From: Microthrixaceae bacterium
GTDB lineage: Bacteria > Actinomycetota > Acidimicrobiia > Acidimicrobiales > DATDAH01
Length of the DNA stretch: 64,000 nucleotides
NCBI GenBank assembly: GCA_020637195.1
Contig: JACJWK010000005.1
Span: 1-64,000, forward strand
Reading direction: 5' to 3'
A model generated the notes under the pieces. The model saw only the letters and a program-made list of their open reading frames with translations, was not told the origin of the DNA and ran no database searches. Of the stretch, positions 48,967 through 57,818 are shown piece after piece (the first letter of the stretch is position 1; the number at the start of each line of letters is the position of its first letter). The position numbers were made by a program, and so were the translations under genes.

Positions 48967-50226
48967 TCACGTGTCCCACACGACGTCGAGCCGCGGTGGG
49001 GCCCGGAACACCATCCCGGTGATGTGCGGCGCCGCGGCCGCGGGGTCGACGCGCAGGTTCGGCAGGCGGTCGAGCAGGGCGTTGATCGCCACGGCGGTCT
49101 CCATGCGCGCCAGGTGCATCCCGAGGCACATGTGGGGACCGGCCGCGAACGCGAGGTGCGGGTGCTGCTCGCGGAACACGTCGAAGCGCTCGGGGTCGGT
49201 CCAGCGGGCCTCGTCGTGGTTCGCCGAGCCGAGGTTGGTGATGACCGTCGACCCCTCGGGGATGGGTACCCCCGCCAGCTCGACGTCTCGGGTGGCCGTC
49301 CGGAAGATCGTGAGCAGGGGTGGCTCCCACCGGATGCCCTCCTCGATGGCCTGGGGCAGCAGCGCCCGGTCGTCGCGCACCGCCCGGAGCTGGTCCGGGT
49401 GGGTGAGCAGCCCGACGAGCAGGTTGCTCGACGACCGGTAGGTGGTCTCGGCGCCCGCGGGCAGCAGGAGCCGGAGGAACGAGAAGATCTCGTCGTCGGT
49501 GAGCCGCTCGCCGTCGAGCTCGGCCTGCGCGAGGACGCTGATCATGTCCTCGGCCGGTCGTGAGCGCCGCTCCTCGAGGATCGCGCCGAAGTACTCGGCG
49601 AGCTGGGCGCTGGCCCGCACGGCGCGGTCGAAGTCGACGGTCACCCCGATCAGCTCCACCCCCAGGCGGTGGAACGTGGGCAGCTCCTCGTCGGGGATGC
49701 CGAGCATCCGGGCGAAGACCGCGATGGGGAACGGGAACGTGAAGGCCCGGACGAGGTCGACGGCGCCCGCCCCGGCGAACCCGTCGATCATGGCGTCGAC
49801 CACGGGGCGCACCACCTCGGGCTCCCAGCGCTCCATGGCCCGGCGGGTGAAGGCCTGCTGGAGCAGGGCCCGCATCCGGTGGTGCTCGGGCTCGTCCATC
49901 TCGAGGATCGAGTGGCCGAGGACCTGGCCCATCACCTCGGCGTACCCCTTCGACGAGAAGGTCGCGCCGTCGCGCAGCACCGTGTTCACGGTGTCGAAGG
50001 TCGAGGCGGTGAAGGTCTGCGGCTGCCCCTCGGACATCGCGGCCAGGTCCTCGTCGGACAGGTCCACCCCCATCTCGGACCGGATGTCGAACGGCGCCAC
50101 GGGCGCGGTCCGGCGACGCTCGACGAACGCGGGGTACGGGCTCACCTCGCCACCGGCGCCCATGGCCCGGTTGAACTCGTCGAACGGGTCGTACTGCCCC
50201 TCGTCCGCGGACATGGTTGCGGTCAT
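48967..50226 (-). CDS. Cytochrome P450 monooxygenase (second)
   Basis: 419 residues from ATG 50226, preceded by GGGGGA. The I-helix is LLLPAGAETTYRS, the ExxR is EEGIRWEPP, and the heme loop is FAAGPHMCLGMHLARME with the cysteine ligand. The N-terminus YDPFDEFNRAMGAGGEVSPYPAFVERRR and QPQTFTASTFDTVNTVLRDGATFSSKGYAEVMG are unlike the first P450, so they are different subfamilies. Coupled to a thioesterase rather than to redox partners. Substrate unknown; oxidation of an acyl-CoA-linked or free acid side chain would fit. Confidence 0.92.
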   Translation of the reverse strand: MTATMSADEGQYDPFDEFNRAMGAGGEVSPYPAFVERRRTAPVAPFDIRSEMGVDLSDEDLAAMSEGQPQTFTASTFDTVNTVLRDGATFSSKGYAEVMGQVLGHSILEMDEPEHHRMRALLQQAFTRRAMERWEPEVVRPVVDAMIDGFAGAGAVDLVRAFTFPFPIAVFARMLGIPDEELPTFHRLGVELIGVTVDFDRAVRASAQLAEYFGAILEERRSRPAEDMISVLAQAELDGERLTDDEIFSFLRLLLPAGAETTYRSSSNLLVGLLTHPDQLRAVRDDRALLPQAIEEGIRWEPPLLTIFRTATRDVELAGVPIPEGSTVITNLGSANHDEARWTDPERFDVFREQHPHLAFAAGPHMCLGMHLARMETAVAINALLDRLPNLRVDPAAAAPHITGMVFRAPPRLDVVWDT

Positions 50227-50360
50227 CGATCCCCCGGTCCGTGGGCGCCCCACGTCCGGGCACCACGCGTTCTGACAGTGCCGTCACGTTACCGCCGCGC
50301 CTCCCGGGCCCGGGACGGGTCGGCGGCGCCGGTCCGCGCCCGAGCGCGCGAGGATGTGCG

Positions 50361-51338
50361 ATGGCCGCCGAACCACGAGCACTCGTCACCGCGCCGTTCC
50401 GGGGCGACGGGCTCGACACGCTGCGCTCGGTGGCCGACGTCGTGCTGGACCCCTGGATCGACCAGGTGCCCCTGCGCCTCTACGACAGCGACGCGCTGGC
50501 GGCCCGCGTCGAGGCCGAAGGGGCGCGGATCCTCATCTGCGAGGCCGACCGCTGCGCGGGCGCGGTGCTCGACCTGCCCCTCCTCGCCATCGGATCCACG
50601 AGGGGCGACCCCACCAACGTCGACGTGCCGGGCGCCACCGCCCGGGGCATCCCGGTGCTGCACGCCCCCGGCCGCAACGCCGACGGCGTGGCCGAGCTGA
50701 CCGTCGCCCTGCTGCTGGCCGTCAACCGCCACCTGCTCGCCGCCGACGCCGACGTGCGCGCCGGCGAGGTGTTCAAGGACGGTTCCATCCCCTACCAGCG
50801 CTTCCGGGCCTGGCAGCTGGCCGGGCGCACCGCCGGCCTCGTCGGCCTGGGGGCGGTCGGCCGGGCCACCCGGTGGCGGCTGGAGGGCCTGGGCATGCGG
50901 GTCATCGCCCACGACCCGTTCAACGACGAGGCCACCCACTCGCTCGAGGGCCTGCTGGCCGAGGCCGACGTCGTGTCGATGCACGCCATGGTCACGCCCG
51001 ACAGCGTGGGCATGATGGGCGCCGAGCAGTTCGCCGCCATGCGGGAGGGGGCCGTCTACCTCAACTCGGCGCGCGCGGCCCTGCACGACCTCGACGCCCT
51101 CACGGACGCGCTCGCCTCGGGTCACCTGGGGGGCGCGGGCCTCGACCACTTCGCGGGCGAGGCACTGCCCACGGACCACCCGCTCTGCGCGCGCCGCGAC
51201 GTCGTGCTCACCCCCCACATCGGCGGCGCCACGTACGACACCGAGGCGAACCACTCGCGCCTCCTCGCCGACGACGTGGTCCGCCTGCTCGCCGGCGAGC
51301 GCCCCCACCACATCGCGAACCCCGAGGTGCTGACGTGA
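50361..51338 (+). CDS. D-isomer-specific 2-hydroxyacid dehydrogenase
   Basis: 325 residues, ATG 50361 with AGGA 6 nt upstream. The NAD-binding motif is GLVGLGAVGRAT (159-170). The catalytic set is Arg238 (NSARAALHD), Glu267 (HFAGEALP) and His286 (LTPHIGGAT), complete for reduction of a 2-oxoacid or oxidation of a D-2-hydroxyacid. The C-terminal ANPEVLT ends in a TGA that overlaps a GTG. The class II aldolase downstream suggests a sugar-acid or phospho-sugar route, like those pairing 2-hydroxyacid dehydrogenases with fuculose- or erythronate-type aldolases. Confidence 0.88.
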   Translation: MAAEPRALVTAPFRGDGLDTLRSVADVVLDPWIDQVPLRLYDSDALAARVEAEGARILICEADRCAGAVLDLPLLAIGSTRGDPTNVDVPGATARGIPVLHAPGRNADGVAELTVALLLAVNRHLLAADADVRAGEVFKDGSIPYQRFRAWQLAGRTAGLVGLGAVGRATRWRLEGLGMRVIAHDPFNDEATHSLEGLLAEADVVSMHAMVTPDSVGMMGAEQFAAMREGAVYLNSARAALHDLDALTDALASGHLGGAGLDHFAGEALPTDHPLCARRDVVLTPHIGGATYDTEANHSRLLADDVVRLLAGERPHHIANPEVLT

Positions 51339-51413
51339 CCCCCACCGAGCGACCGCAGCCGCGGCCTGCGTGGCCGGGGAACGCAAGAGAGGTGCTGACG
51401 TGACCCCCACCGA
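51324..51413. repeat. 25-bp perfect direct repeat, 65 bp apart
   Basis: Bases 51324-51348 are repeated exactly at 51389-51413. Each copy contains GAGGTGCTGACGTGACC: the last codons EVLT, the stop TGA and an overlapping GTG. The first copy ends the dehydrogenase and the second begins the aldolase. The structure is that of a tandem duplication or insertion of 65 bp at the junction. Confidence 0.85.
51335..51403 (+). CDS. 22-codon coupling mini-ORF
   Basis: GTG 51335 overlaps the dehydrogenase stop. The frame codes VTPTERPQPRPAWPGNAREVLT and ends in a TGA at 51401-51403 that overlaps the aldolase GTG at 51400. Terminating ribosomes could thus pass from gene to mini-ORF to gene. The peptide is Pro/Arg-rich and unlikely to fold; its value, if any, would be in translation coupling. 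Confidence 0.35.
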   Translation: MTPTERPQPRPAWPGNAREVLT

Positions 51414-52059
51414 CGACGAGGTCTTCGCCGCGGTGCTCGCGGCGGCGAAGACGATGTACGCGAAGGGACTGGTGGAGGGGACGTCGGGCAACGTCTCGGG
51501 CCGGCTGGCGGACGGCGACGTCGTGATGACGCCCTCCTCGCTGCCCTACGACCCGATGGGGCTGGACGACCTGGTGGTGGTCGACCTCGACGGCGAGAAG
51601 GTGTCGGGCGAGCGCAACGCCACCACCGAGAAGTCGCTCCACCTCGCCTGCTACCGCGCCTACCCGGAGGTGCGCGGGGTCATCCACTCCCACCCGAAGC
51701 ACGCGTCGATGTTCGCCCTGGTGCGCCAGCCGATCCCGGCCGCGGTCGAGGAGTTCGTGGTGTTCGTCGGCGGCGAGGTGCGGGTGTGCGAGTACCGCAC
51801 GACCGGCACCGACGAGCTGGCCGAGGTCGTGGCCGCGGGCCTCGCCGACCGCAGCGCCACCCTGATGGCCAACCACGGCATGGTCACGGTGGGCAAGGAC
51901 GTCGACGACGCCCTCCACGCGGCGCTGGTCGTCGAGCACAACGCCCACATCGTGTGGGGGGCGCGGGCGCTCGGCGAGATCGCACCGATCCCCGACCGGG
52001 TCAACGCCGACTTCGCCAACGTCTACGACTTCGTGCGCCACAACCTCTGGTCCGGGTGA
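51400..52059 (+). CDS. Class II aldolase/adducin family protein
   Basis: 219 residues from GTG 51400. LVEGTSGNVSGRL is the phosphate/substrate loop, MTPSSLPYD the second, TTEKSLHLACYR holds the Glu, VIHSHPKHASMF two zinc histidines, and LMANHGMVTVGKD the third. This is the complete fuculose-1-phosphate/ribulose-phosphate aldolase-type metal site. It cleaves a sugar phosphate or 4-hydroxy-2-oxoacid, or acts as an epimerase or decarboxylase in some members. An in-frame GTG at 51370 (MAGERKRGAD) is less likely. Confidence 0.87.
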   Translation: MTPTDDEVFAAVLAAAKTMYAKGLVEGTSGNVSGRLADGDVVMTPSSLPYDPMGLDDLVVVDLDGEKVSGERNATTEKSLHLACYRAYPEVRGVIHSHPKHASMFALVRQPIPAAVEEFVVFVGGEVRVCEYRTTGTDELAEVVAAGLADRSATLMANHGMVTVGKDVDDALHAALVVEHNAHIVWGARALGEIAPIPDRVNADFANVYDFVRHNLWSG

Positions 52060-52099
52060 GAACCCTGCGGCCCGGTCGGCGACCTGCCAGACTCGCCGG

Positions 52100-53173
52100 G
52101 TGATCGCACCGGGGTCCCGCCTGCTCGCCCTCGCGCTCGTCGGCGCCCTCGTGGTCGCCGCGTGCGGCTCGTCCGACGACGGCGCCGGCGGCACCACCAC
52201 CACGACGGACGCCGCCTCGCCGTCGACGACCGCCGCAGCCGCCTCCGAGCCGGTCACCGTGGCCGAGCTGTTCGACCCCGACGCGCTCGCCGCCGAGGTC
52301 ACCGAGGTCGACTGCACCCTCGAGAACGGCAGCACCACCTCCTGTCACCGCCTGGTGGTGGCCAGCATCCCGGGCACGGTCGACCCCGGGCCGTTCTGCC
52401 CGCCGACGGTCGACAGCGACGAGGGCGGCATCTTCACCTGGGACGGCGACGACCCGGGCCTGTACGCGCTCGACGCCTCCTTCTGGAGCCTGATGGACCA
52501 GCAGGGCTACTCGTTCGCCGACGCCGACGGGTCCCTCCACATCGCCGACCCCGCCGACGCCGCACCGGGGCAGGACTCGTGCCTCGAGGCCACGCCCGAC
52601 GACAGCTACACGCTCGCGGTCCTGTTGCCGACGGCGCCCGAGGACCTGGACGAGCCCACGGACCTCGGCACGGTCTCGCAGGTCGGGCTCGCGCTCGACG
52701 GGGTCACGATCTTCGGCGACGCCCCGTCGGGGACGAGCGGCGCCATCCCCGCCCTCGACCCCTGCGGCGGCCACGTCGACCCGAGCGGCTACTACCACTG
52801 GCACTTCGGCGCGACGTCGATCCAGTCCAACCTGGACGCCGCCGGCGTGCCGCGCGAGTGCGGCGAGCCGCAGGACGAGGACGCGATCTTCGGGGTGGCC
52901 TTCGACGGCTACGCGATCTACGGCCCACACCACGACGGCACCGACCCGACCGACCTCGACGAGTGCTCCGGGCACGTGGCCACCACCGCCGAGCTGGGCG
53001 AGGTGTACCACTACCACCTCACCGACCAGTCACCGAACCTCCCCTCGTGCCGGGTGGGCGCCACGGCACAGGACAAGCTGTCGAGCCCGGACAACGACGC
53101 CGTGTCCCTGCCCGACACCGGCGGCCCGGGTGGTGCCGGCGGCGCACCGCCCGGCGGGCCCCCCGCCCCCTGA
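52100..53173 (+). CDS. YHYH-domain lipoprotein
   Basis: 357 residues, GTG 52100. Lipobox VVAAC is followed by GSSDDG and a Thr/Ser/Ala spacer. The body has the two YHYH-type motifs GGHVDPSGYYHWHFGA and GEVYHYHLTDQSPN, plus DEDAIFGVAFDGYAIYGPHHDG, which define the YHYH protein family (function unestablished; the His clusters suggest metal binding). Several cysteines may be paired. The C-terminal tail is Gly/Pro-rich (PGGAGGAPPGGPPAP). It ends one base before the kdpE stop on the other strand. Confidence 0.82.
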   Translation: MIAPGSRLLALALVGALVVAACGSSDDGAGGTTTTTDAASPSTTAAAASEPVTVAELFDPDALAAEVTEVDCTLENGSTTSCHRLVVASIPGTVDPGPFCPPTVDSDEGGIFTWDGDDPGLYALDASFWSLMDQQGYSFADADGSLHIADPADAAPGQDSCLEATPDDSYTLAVLLPTAPEDLDEPTDLGTVSQVGLALDGVTIFGDAPSGTSGAIPALDPCGGHVDPSGYYHWHFGATSIQSNLDAAGVPRECGEPQDEDAIFGVAFDGYAIYGPHHDGTDPTDLDECSGHVATTAELGEVYHYHLTDQSPNLPSCRVGATAQDKLSSPDNDAVSLPDTGGPGGAGGAPPGGPPAP

Positions 53174-53872
53174 TCAGACCGGGGCCGGGCCCGGCTCGAA
53201 GCGGTAGCCCATCCCCGGCTCGGTGAGGAAGTAGCGCGGCCGGGACGAGTCGGGCTCGAGCTTGCGCCGGACCTGCGCGAGGTAGACGCGCAGGTAGTTG
53301 GTCTCGGTCCCGTACTGGGGGCCCCACACCTCCTGGAGGAGGTCGCGCTGGCCGACGAGCTTTCCGGGATGGCGGACGAGCGCCTCGACGAGGTGCCACT
53401 CGGTGGGCGTGAGGTGGACCTCGTGGCCGTCGCGCACGACCCGCCGGGCGGCCAGGTCCACCGTGAAGTCGGCGGTGGCGACGGCCGCCGGCTCGTCGAA
53501 CGCCGCCGAGCGCCGCAGTGCCGCCCGCAGGCGGGCGAGCAGCTCGTCCATGCCGAAGGGCTTGGTGACGTAGTCGTCCGCCCCCGCGTCGAGGGCGGCC
53601 ACCTTGTCGGCCTCCCCCTCGCGGACCGACAGCACGACGATCGGGACCTGCGACCAGCCGCGGAGGCCGCGGACGACCTCGATCCCGTCGAGGCCGGGGA
53701 GGCCCAGGTCGAGGATGACGACGTCGGGGGGGCGGTCGGCGGCGAGGGTGAGCGCCTCCTCGCCGGTGGCGGCGGGCACCACGTCGTAGCCGCGGGCCCG
53801 GAGGTTGGTGGCGAGGGTGCGCCGGATCCGGGGCTCGTCGTCCACGACCAGGACCCTGCCCGTCTCGGTCAC
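53174..53872 (-). CDS. kdpE: KdpE response regulator
   Basis: 232 residues from a GTG overlapping the kdpD stop (GTGA). The receiver domain has VLVVDDEPRIRRTL, phospho-acceptor Asp in VVILDLGLPG, VLSVREGEADKVAALDAGADDYVTKPFG and the conserved Lys. The winged-helix OmpR-type domain (about 130-228) carries LTPTEWHLVEALVRHPGKLVGQRDLLQEVWG and YLRVYLAQVRRKLEPD, which match KdpE closely. In other bacteria it activates kdpFABC under K+ limitation. No kdpFABC is within 8 kb on either side. Confidence 0.9.
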   Translation of the reverse strand: MTETGRVLVVDDEPRIRRTLATNLRARGYDVVPAATGEEALTLAADRPPDVVILDLGLPGLDGIEVVRGLRGWSQVPIVVLSVREGEADKVAALDAGADDYVTKPFGMDELLARLRAALRRSAAFDEPAAVATADFTVDLAARRVVRDGHEVHLTPTEWHLVEALVRHPGKLVGQRDLLQEVWGPQYGTETNYLRVYLAQVRRKLEPDSSRPRYFLTEPGMGYRFEPGPAPV

Positions 53873-56394
53873 GGTCGAGCCTCCGGCGTCGCCGGCGGGG
53901 ACGCCACCACCAGGCTGAGCACCATCGTCAGCCCGCCCCCAGGGGTGTCCTCGGCCACGAGGGCGCCCCCCATCGCGTCGAGGAAGCCGCGGGCCACCGC
54001 CAGGCCCAGGCCCACCCCGCTGCCGTTGGTCTGGTCCCCCAGCCGCTGGAAGGGCAGGAACATCGCCTCGCGGCCGTCCGGGGGGACGCCCGCCCCGCGG
54101 TCGATCACCCGCAGCTCCACGCAGTCCCCCACCGCGCCGCCGAGCAGGCGAACGGGGCGGTCGGGGCCGCTCGCCTGGAGGGCGTTGCCCACGACGTTGG
54201 CGACGGCCCGCTCGAGCAGCGCCGGGTCGGCCGCGACCCTGGGCAGCGTCTCGTCCACGTCCACCACCACGTCGGCGGCGGCCCCGCCCAGGCTGGCCAG
54301 CGCGCCGGCCACCACCTCCTCCAGCCCCACGGGTCGGACCACGAGGTCGAGCGCCCCCGTCTCGAGCCGGCTCATGTCGAGCAGGTTGCCGACGAGCGCG
54401 TCGAGGCGGTCCGCCTCCTCGTCGATCGTGGTGAGGAACTCACGCTGGGCCTCGGCGGACCAGTCGACGTCGTCCTGGAGCAGGCTCGTGGCCGACGCCT
54501 TGATCGACGCCAGCGGGGTGCGCAGGTCGTGGGAGACCGCCCGCAACAGCGCGGTGCGGAGCTGGTCGGTGTGGGCGAGCGTCGCGGCCTCGGCGGCCTC
54601 GGCCTGGAGGGCCCGCCGCTCGAGGGCCGTGTGGAGGTGCGCCGCGAACGCGTCGAGCACCCGGAGGTCGTCGGCCGCCAGGGGGCGCCCGGCCAGCACG
54701 AGCACCTCGCCCTCGGCCAGCGCGACGGTCGTCGCGGCGTCGGAGACGTCGGTCGGTGGGCGGTGGCCGGCGGCGGCGTCGACGACCCACCCGCCGTCGC
54801 CGTCGGCGCGCAGCACGGACACGGCGTCGAGCGAGAAGGTGGAGCGCAGCCGGTCCAGCAGGGCGGCGAGCGGCTCGTCCTCGCCCACGAAACCCGCCGC
54901 GACCCGGGCCAACGCCTCGGCCTCCGCGGTGGCGCGGGCGGCGTCGGCCCGCCGGCGGGCGGCCTGGCTGACGAGGGCGCCGATGGTGAGCGCGACCACG
55001 ACGAAGACCACCAGGGCGAAGGTGTTCGAGCCCTTGGCCACGGTCAGCGTCGACAGGGGCGGGGTGAAGTACCAGTTCAGGGCGAGCGAGCCCGCCAGCG
55101 CGCACAGGACCGCCGGCGCCGCGCCCCCCACCGCCGCCACGGCCACGACCAGCAGCAGGTACACGAGCATGTCGGCGGGCAGGTCGACGACGTCGCGCCG
55201 GCCGGTCAGGACGGCGGTGACGACCGGGACCCCGACGAGGGCGAGCACGAACCCGGTGACCTGCCGGCGGGTCGAGAGCACTGCGGTGCGCAGCGGGGGG
55301 AGGACCGGGACCTCGTCGGCGGCGACGTCCTGGCTGATGACGTGCACGTCGATCGGCCCCGACGCCCGCACGACCGCGTTGATGACCGAGCCTCGGGTGA
55401 GCTCGGCCCAGCGCGAGCGCCGGCTGGACCCGAGCACGAGCTGGGTGGCGTTGCGGGATCGGGCGAACGCCAGCAGGGTGGGGGCGACGTCGCCGCCCGC
55501 CACCTCGTGGTACGCCCCACCGAGCCCCTCGAGGAGCCGGCGGTGCTCGGCCAGTCGCTGGGCCGGCCCGCCCGCCGTCGCCGTGCCGCCGCCGACGTGG
55601 ACCCCGACGAGGTCGGCCTTCGACCGCGCCGCCATGCGGGCCGCCCGCCGGATCAGGTGCTCGCTGGAGGGCGCGCCGGTGAGCGCGACGACCACCCGCT
55701 CGCGCGTCTCCCACGGGCCCTCGATCCCCTGGTCGGCCATGTAGTCCTGGAGCGACTCGTCGACCTTGTCGGCCACCCACAGCAGCGCCAGCTCGCGCAG
55801 GGCACCGAGGTTGCCCACGCGGAAGTAGTTGGCGAGCGCGGCGTCGACCTGCTCCGGCGCGAAGACGTTGCCGTGGGCGAGGCGCCGGCGCAGGGCCTCG
55901 GGGGTCATGTCCACGAGCTCCACCTGGTCGGCGGCCCGGACCACCTCGTCGGGAAGGGTCTCGGGCTCGGCGATGCCGGTGACGCGCTCGACCACGTCGC
56001 TCACGGACTCGAGGTGGGAGATGTTGAGCGTCGAGAGCACGTCGATGCCGGCGTCGAGCAGGGTCCCCACGTCCTGCCACCGGGCCGCGTGGCGGCTGCC
56101 CGGCGGGTTGTGGTGGGCGAGCTCGTCGACGAGGACGAGGTCCGGTCGTCGCGCGAGCACGGCGTCCACGTCCAGCTCCCCGCGGGTGGCCCCCTCGCGG
56201 CCCGCGGGGCGCCGGGGGACGACCTCGAGGCCGTCCAGCTGCGCCTCCGTGTTGGCCCGGCCGTGCGTCTCGACGAGACCCACGACGACGTCGGTGCCCC
56301 GGCTCCGCCGGCGGCGGCCCTCGTTCAGCATCGCGTAGGTCTTGCCCACGCCCGGGGCCGCGCCCAGGTAGATGCGGAGCTCGCCGCGCGCCAT
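53869..56394 (-). CDS. kdpD: KdpD sensor kinase
   Basis: 841 residues, ATG 56394. The N-terminal KdpD domain has the Walker A-like IYLGAAPGVGKTYAM and the DELAHHN box. A universal-stress-protein domain (about 235-370, VVVALTGAPSSEHLIRRAARMAA) follows, then the four-helix DUF4118 membrane region (about 395-500) and a GAF-like linker. The kinase core has SHDLRTPL (His622) and the ATPase boxes (NVVGNALQASG, DRGAGVPP, GSGVGLGLAVARG). This is the full KdpD architecture. AGGCTA just upstream gives a reverse-strand -10. Confidence 0.93.
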   Translation of the reverse strand: MARGELRIYLGAAPGVGKTYAMLNEGRRRRSRGTDVVVGLVETHGRANTEAQLDGLEVVPRRPAGREGATRGELDVDAVLARRPDLVLVDELAHHNPPGSRHAARWQDVGTLLDAGIDVLSTLNISHLESVSDVVERVTGIAEPETLPDEVVRAADQVELVDMTPEALRRRLAHGNVFAPEQVDAALANYFRVGNLGALRELALLWVADKVDESLQDYMADQGIEGPWETRERVVVALTGAPSSEHLIRRAARMAARSKADLVGVHVGGGTATAGGPAQRLAEHRRLLEGLGGAYHEVAGGDVAPTLLAFARSRNATQLVLGSSRRSRWAELTRGSVINAVVRASGPIDVHVISQDVAADEVPVLPPLRTAVLSTRRQVTGFVLALVGVPVVTAVLTGRRDVVDLPADMLVYLLLVVAVAAVGGAAPAVLCALAGSLALNWYFTPPLSTLTVAKGSNTFALVVFVVVALTIGALVSQAARRRADAARATAEAEALARVAAGFVGEDEPLAALLDRLRSTFSLDAVSVLRADGDGGWVVDAAAGHRPPTDVSDAATTVALAEGEVLVLAGRPLAADDLRVLDAFAAHLHTALERRALQAEAAEAATLAHTDQLRTALLRAVSHDLRTPLASIKASATSLLQDDVDWSAEAQREFLTTIDEEADRLDALVGNLLDMSRLETGALDLVVRPVGLEEVVAGALASLGGAAADVVVDVDETLPRVAADPALLERAVANVVGNALQASGPDRPVRLLGGAVGDCVELRVIDRGAGVPPDGREAMFLPFQRLGDQTNGSGVGLGLAVARGFLDAMGGALVAEDTPGGGLTMVLSLVVASPPATPEARP

Positions 56395-56401
56395 GGGAGC
56401 A

Positions 56402-56407
56402 AGGCTA
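56402..56407 (-). promoter_or_regulatory. -10 hexamer TAGCCT, leaderless start
   Basis: Reverse-strand TAGCCT ends 7 nt before kdpD ATG 56394; no ribosome binding site. Confidence 0.4.
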
Positions 56408-56423
56408 CGGAGCCGCCCCGCCG

Positions 56424-56744
56424 TCAGTTGACCCGCCGGGTGTCGAGCGCGCGCAGCGCGAGCACCGCACCCAACTGGTCGGCCAGCGCCACCGCATCGC
56501 GGCGGGCCTCCGGGTCGAAGCCGCCCGCGGGACGGGGCTCGTGCGGCACCAGCAGGAAGCGGCCGAGGTCGACGCGCCCGGCGGTGACCGGCAGCTCGAG
56601 GGTCCAGGTCGTGGGGTCGGCGGTGAGCGCAGGCGCCCCGGGGGGCACGGTGACGCCGGTCCGGGTCAACCGCGGGGTCGGGGCGTCGGGAGGCTCTCGC
56701 CGGAACCGGCAGGTCAGAAGATCGAGCAGGTCGCGCAAGCTCAC
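56424..56744 (-). CDS. Small hypothetical protein
   Basis: 106 residues from a GTG. MSLRDLLDLLTCRFRREPP is an amphipathic start. A beta-rich middle follows (LTADPTTWTLELPVTAGRVDLGRFLLVPHEPRPAGGFDPEARRDAV), then a helix VALADQLGAVLALRAL. No family recognised. It lies 29 bp upstream of kdpD on the same strand with the expected codon bias, which supports it being real. Confidence 0.5.
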   Translation of the reverse strand: MSLRDLLDLLTCRFRREPPDAPTPRLTRTGVTVPPGAPALTADPTTWTLELPVTAGRVDLGRFLLVPHEPRPAGGFDPEARRDAVALADQLGAVLALRALDTRRVN

Positions 56745-57818
56745 CTCACCGGCACGGACGACGAGCTCAGCCGCTGACCAGCAGCCGGTACTGACTCGGC
56801 ACCAGGCAGGGCCTCCGCTTAGTCGGCGGTAAATATATTAGGCCCGGCAGGTGCGCGGTGATCTCCGGCCAGCACGCCGACGGCGAAGTCAGGCGGTCCC
56901 GCGAGGCGTCACGACCATCACCGTGTATTCGCGATGCGCGTGGGTTTGGGTCGTAGGCGAGGTGCGCAGCCGCGCCTGGCCTGCGCCGACCGACCGCCGA
57001 CGGCGGAGGACCCGGCTGATGCCGAGCCACCAGGACCAGGGCCACATTGGTGTTGCCCAGCCACGCCCTGGGGGACGAGGACCCGGCGCGGCGCAGCCAG
57101 AACCGAGGCGCCGACGACCCCACTTGCTGGCCAAAACGGGTCAGGGCTCGGAGGCGGGTCACCTCCTGGTGTACGACGGTCACCGGGGAAGAACCCCAGC
57201 CGGATCTTGACAGATCTTGACGCCGGGCCAGTACGCTCGCCGCCGCCCAGGGGCGCGCCAGGGACGCCATGGACGTCTGAGCGACGGTTGGCACGATGGG
57301 CGCGCCGCGGTGGCTCGCCCGCCGAGCGACGGGCGCTCGGGCCGCTCGGCAGCGTGTTTCCCAGCCGACGACCAGGGCGCCGGTGCCCGCAGCGCCGGGG
57401 TCTGGCTACATTGAACCAGGCTCAGCCTTCCTCGTCAGCCCGCCTCTGGGCCGGCAGCGTTCTCAGGCGGCACGGCGGAGCGACGGAGTTCTCGCGACCT
57501 TTGACGCTCGGCCCGGTGGGCTGCCTGGCGCACCCGGATCCGGGTCGCAGGGGCGGCCGGAACGGGGTGGAACGGTCCCCGTGGTCGGCTGGCAGGAAGC
57601 GCTACGCCGGCCTGGCCGGCCTGGGCACCGCTTCGCCAGGCTCGGCAGTGCGGCCCAAGGACGCCCGCCTGGCCGACGGCCGGACTTCGCCGACCTGCTC
57701 CACCACGGGTGCAGGCCTCTACGGCGACCGGTGTACGGCAGCAGCAGGGCGGCCAGCTGAAGGTCGTCGCGTTCGCCGGCGACGCCAGCCACGAGACACC
57801 CATCGGAAGTGACCGGGC
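56745..57818. other. 1.07-kb stretch without a credible gene
   Basis: Open frames exist in several registers but none shows a recognisable domain. AT-rich spots such as AAATATATTA (56832-56841) are foreign to the rest of the window. A tandem GATCTTGACA/GATCTTGACG (57203-57222) gives TTGACA and, 19 nt on, TACGCT: a rightward promoter-like pair. The stretch ends where the damaged GMC gene begins. It may be an eroded gene, an integration scar or an RNA locus. Confidence 0.5.

Noticed and set aside
56767..57294. 175-codon leftward frame
   Set aside because: Composition does not look like a folded protein, no motif, and it spans AT-rich and promoter-like spots; reported as gene-free region.
57296..57760. 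Rightward frame of 154 codons before the GMC gene
   Set aside because: Overlapping frames of similar length exist on both strands with no recognisable motif.
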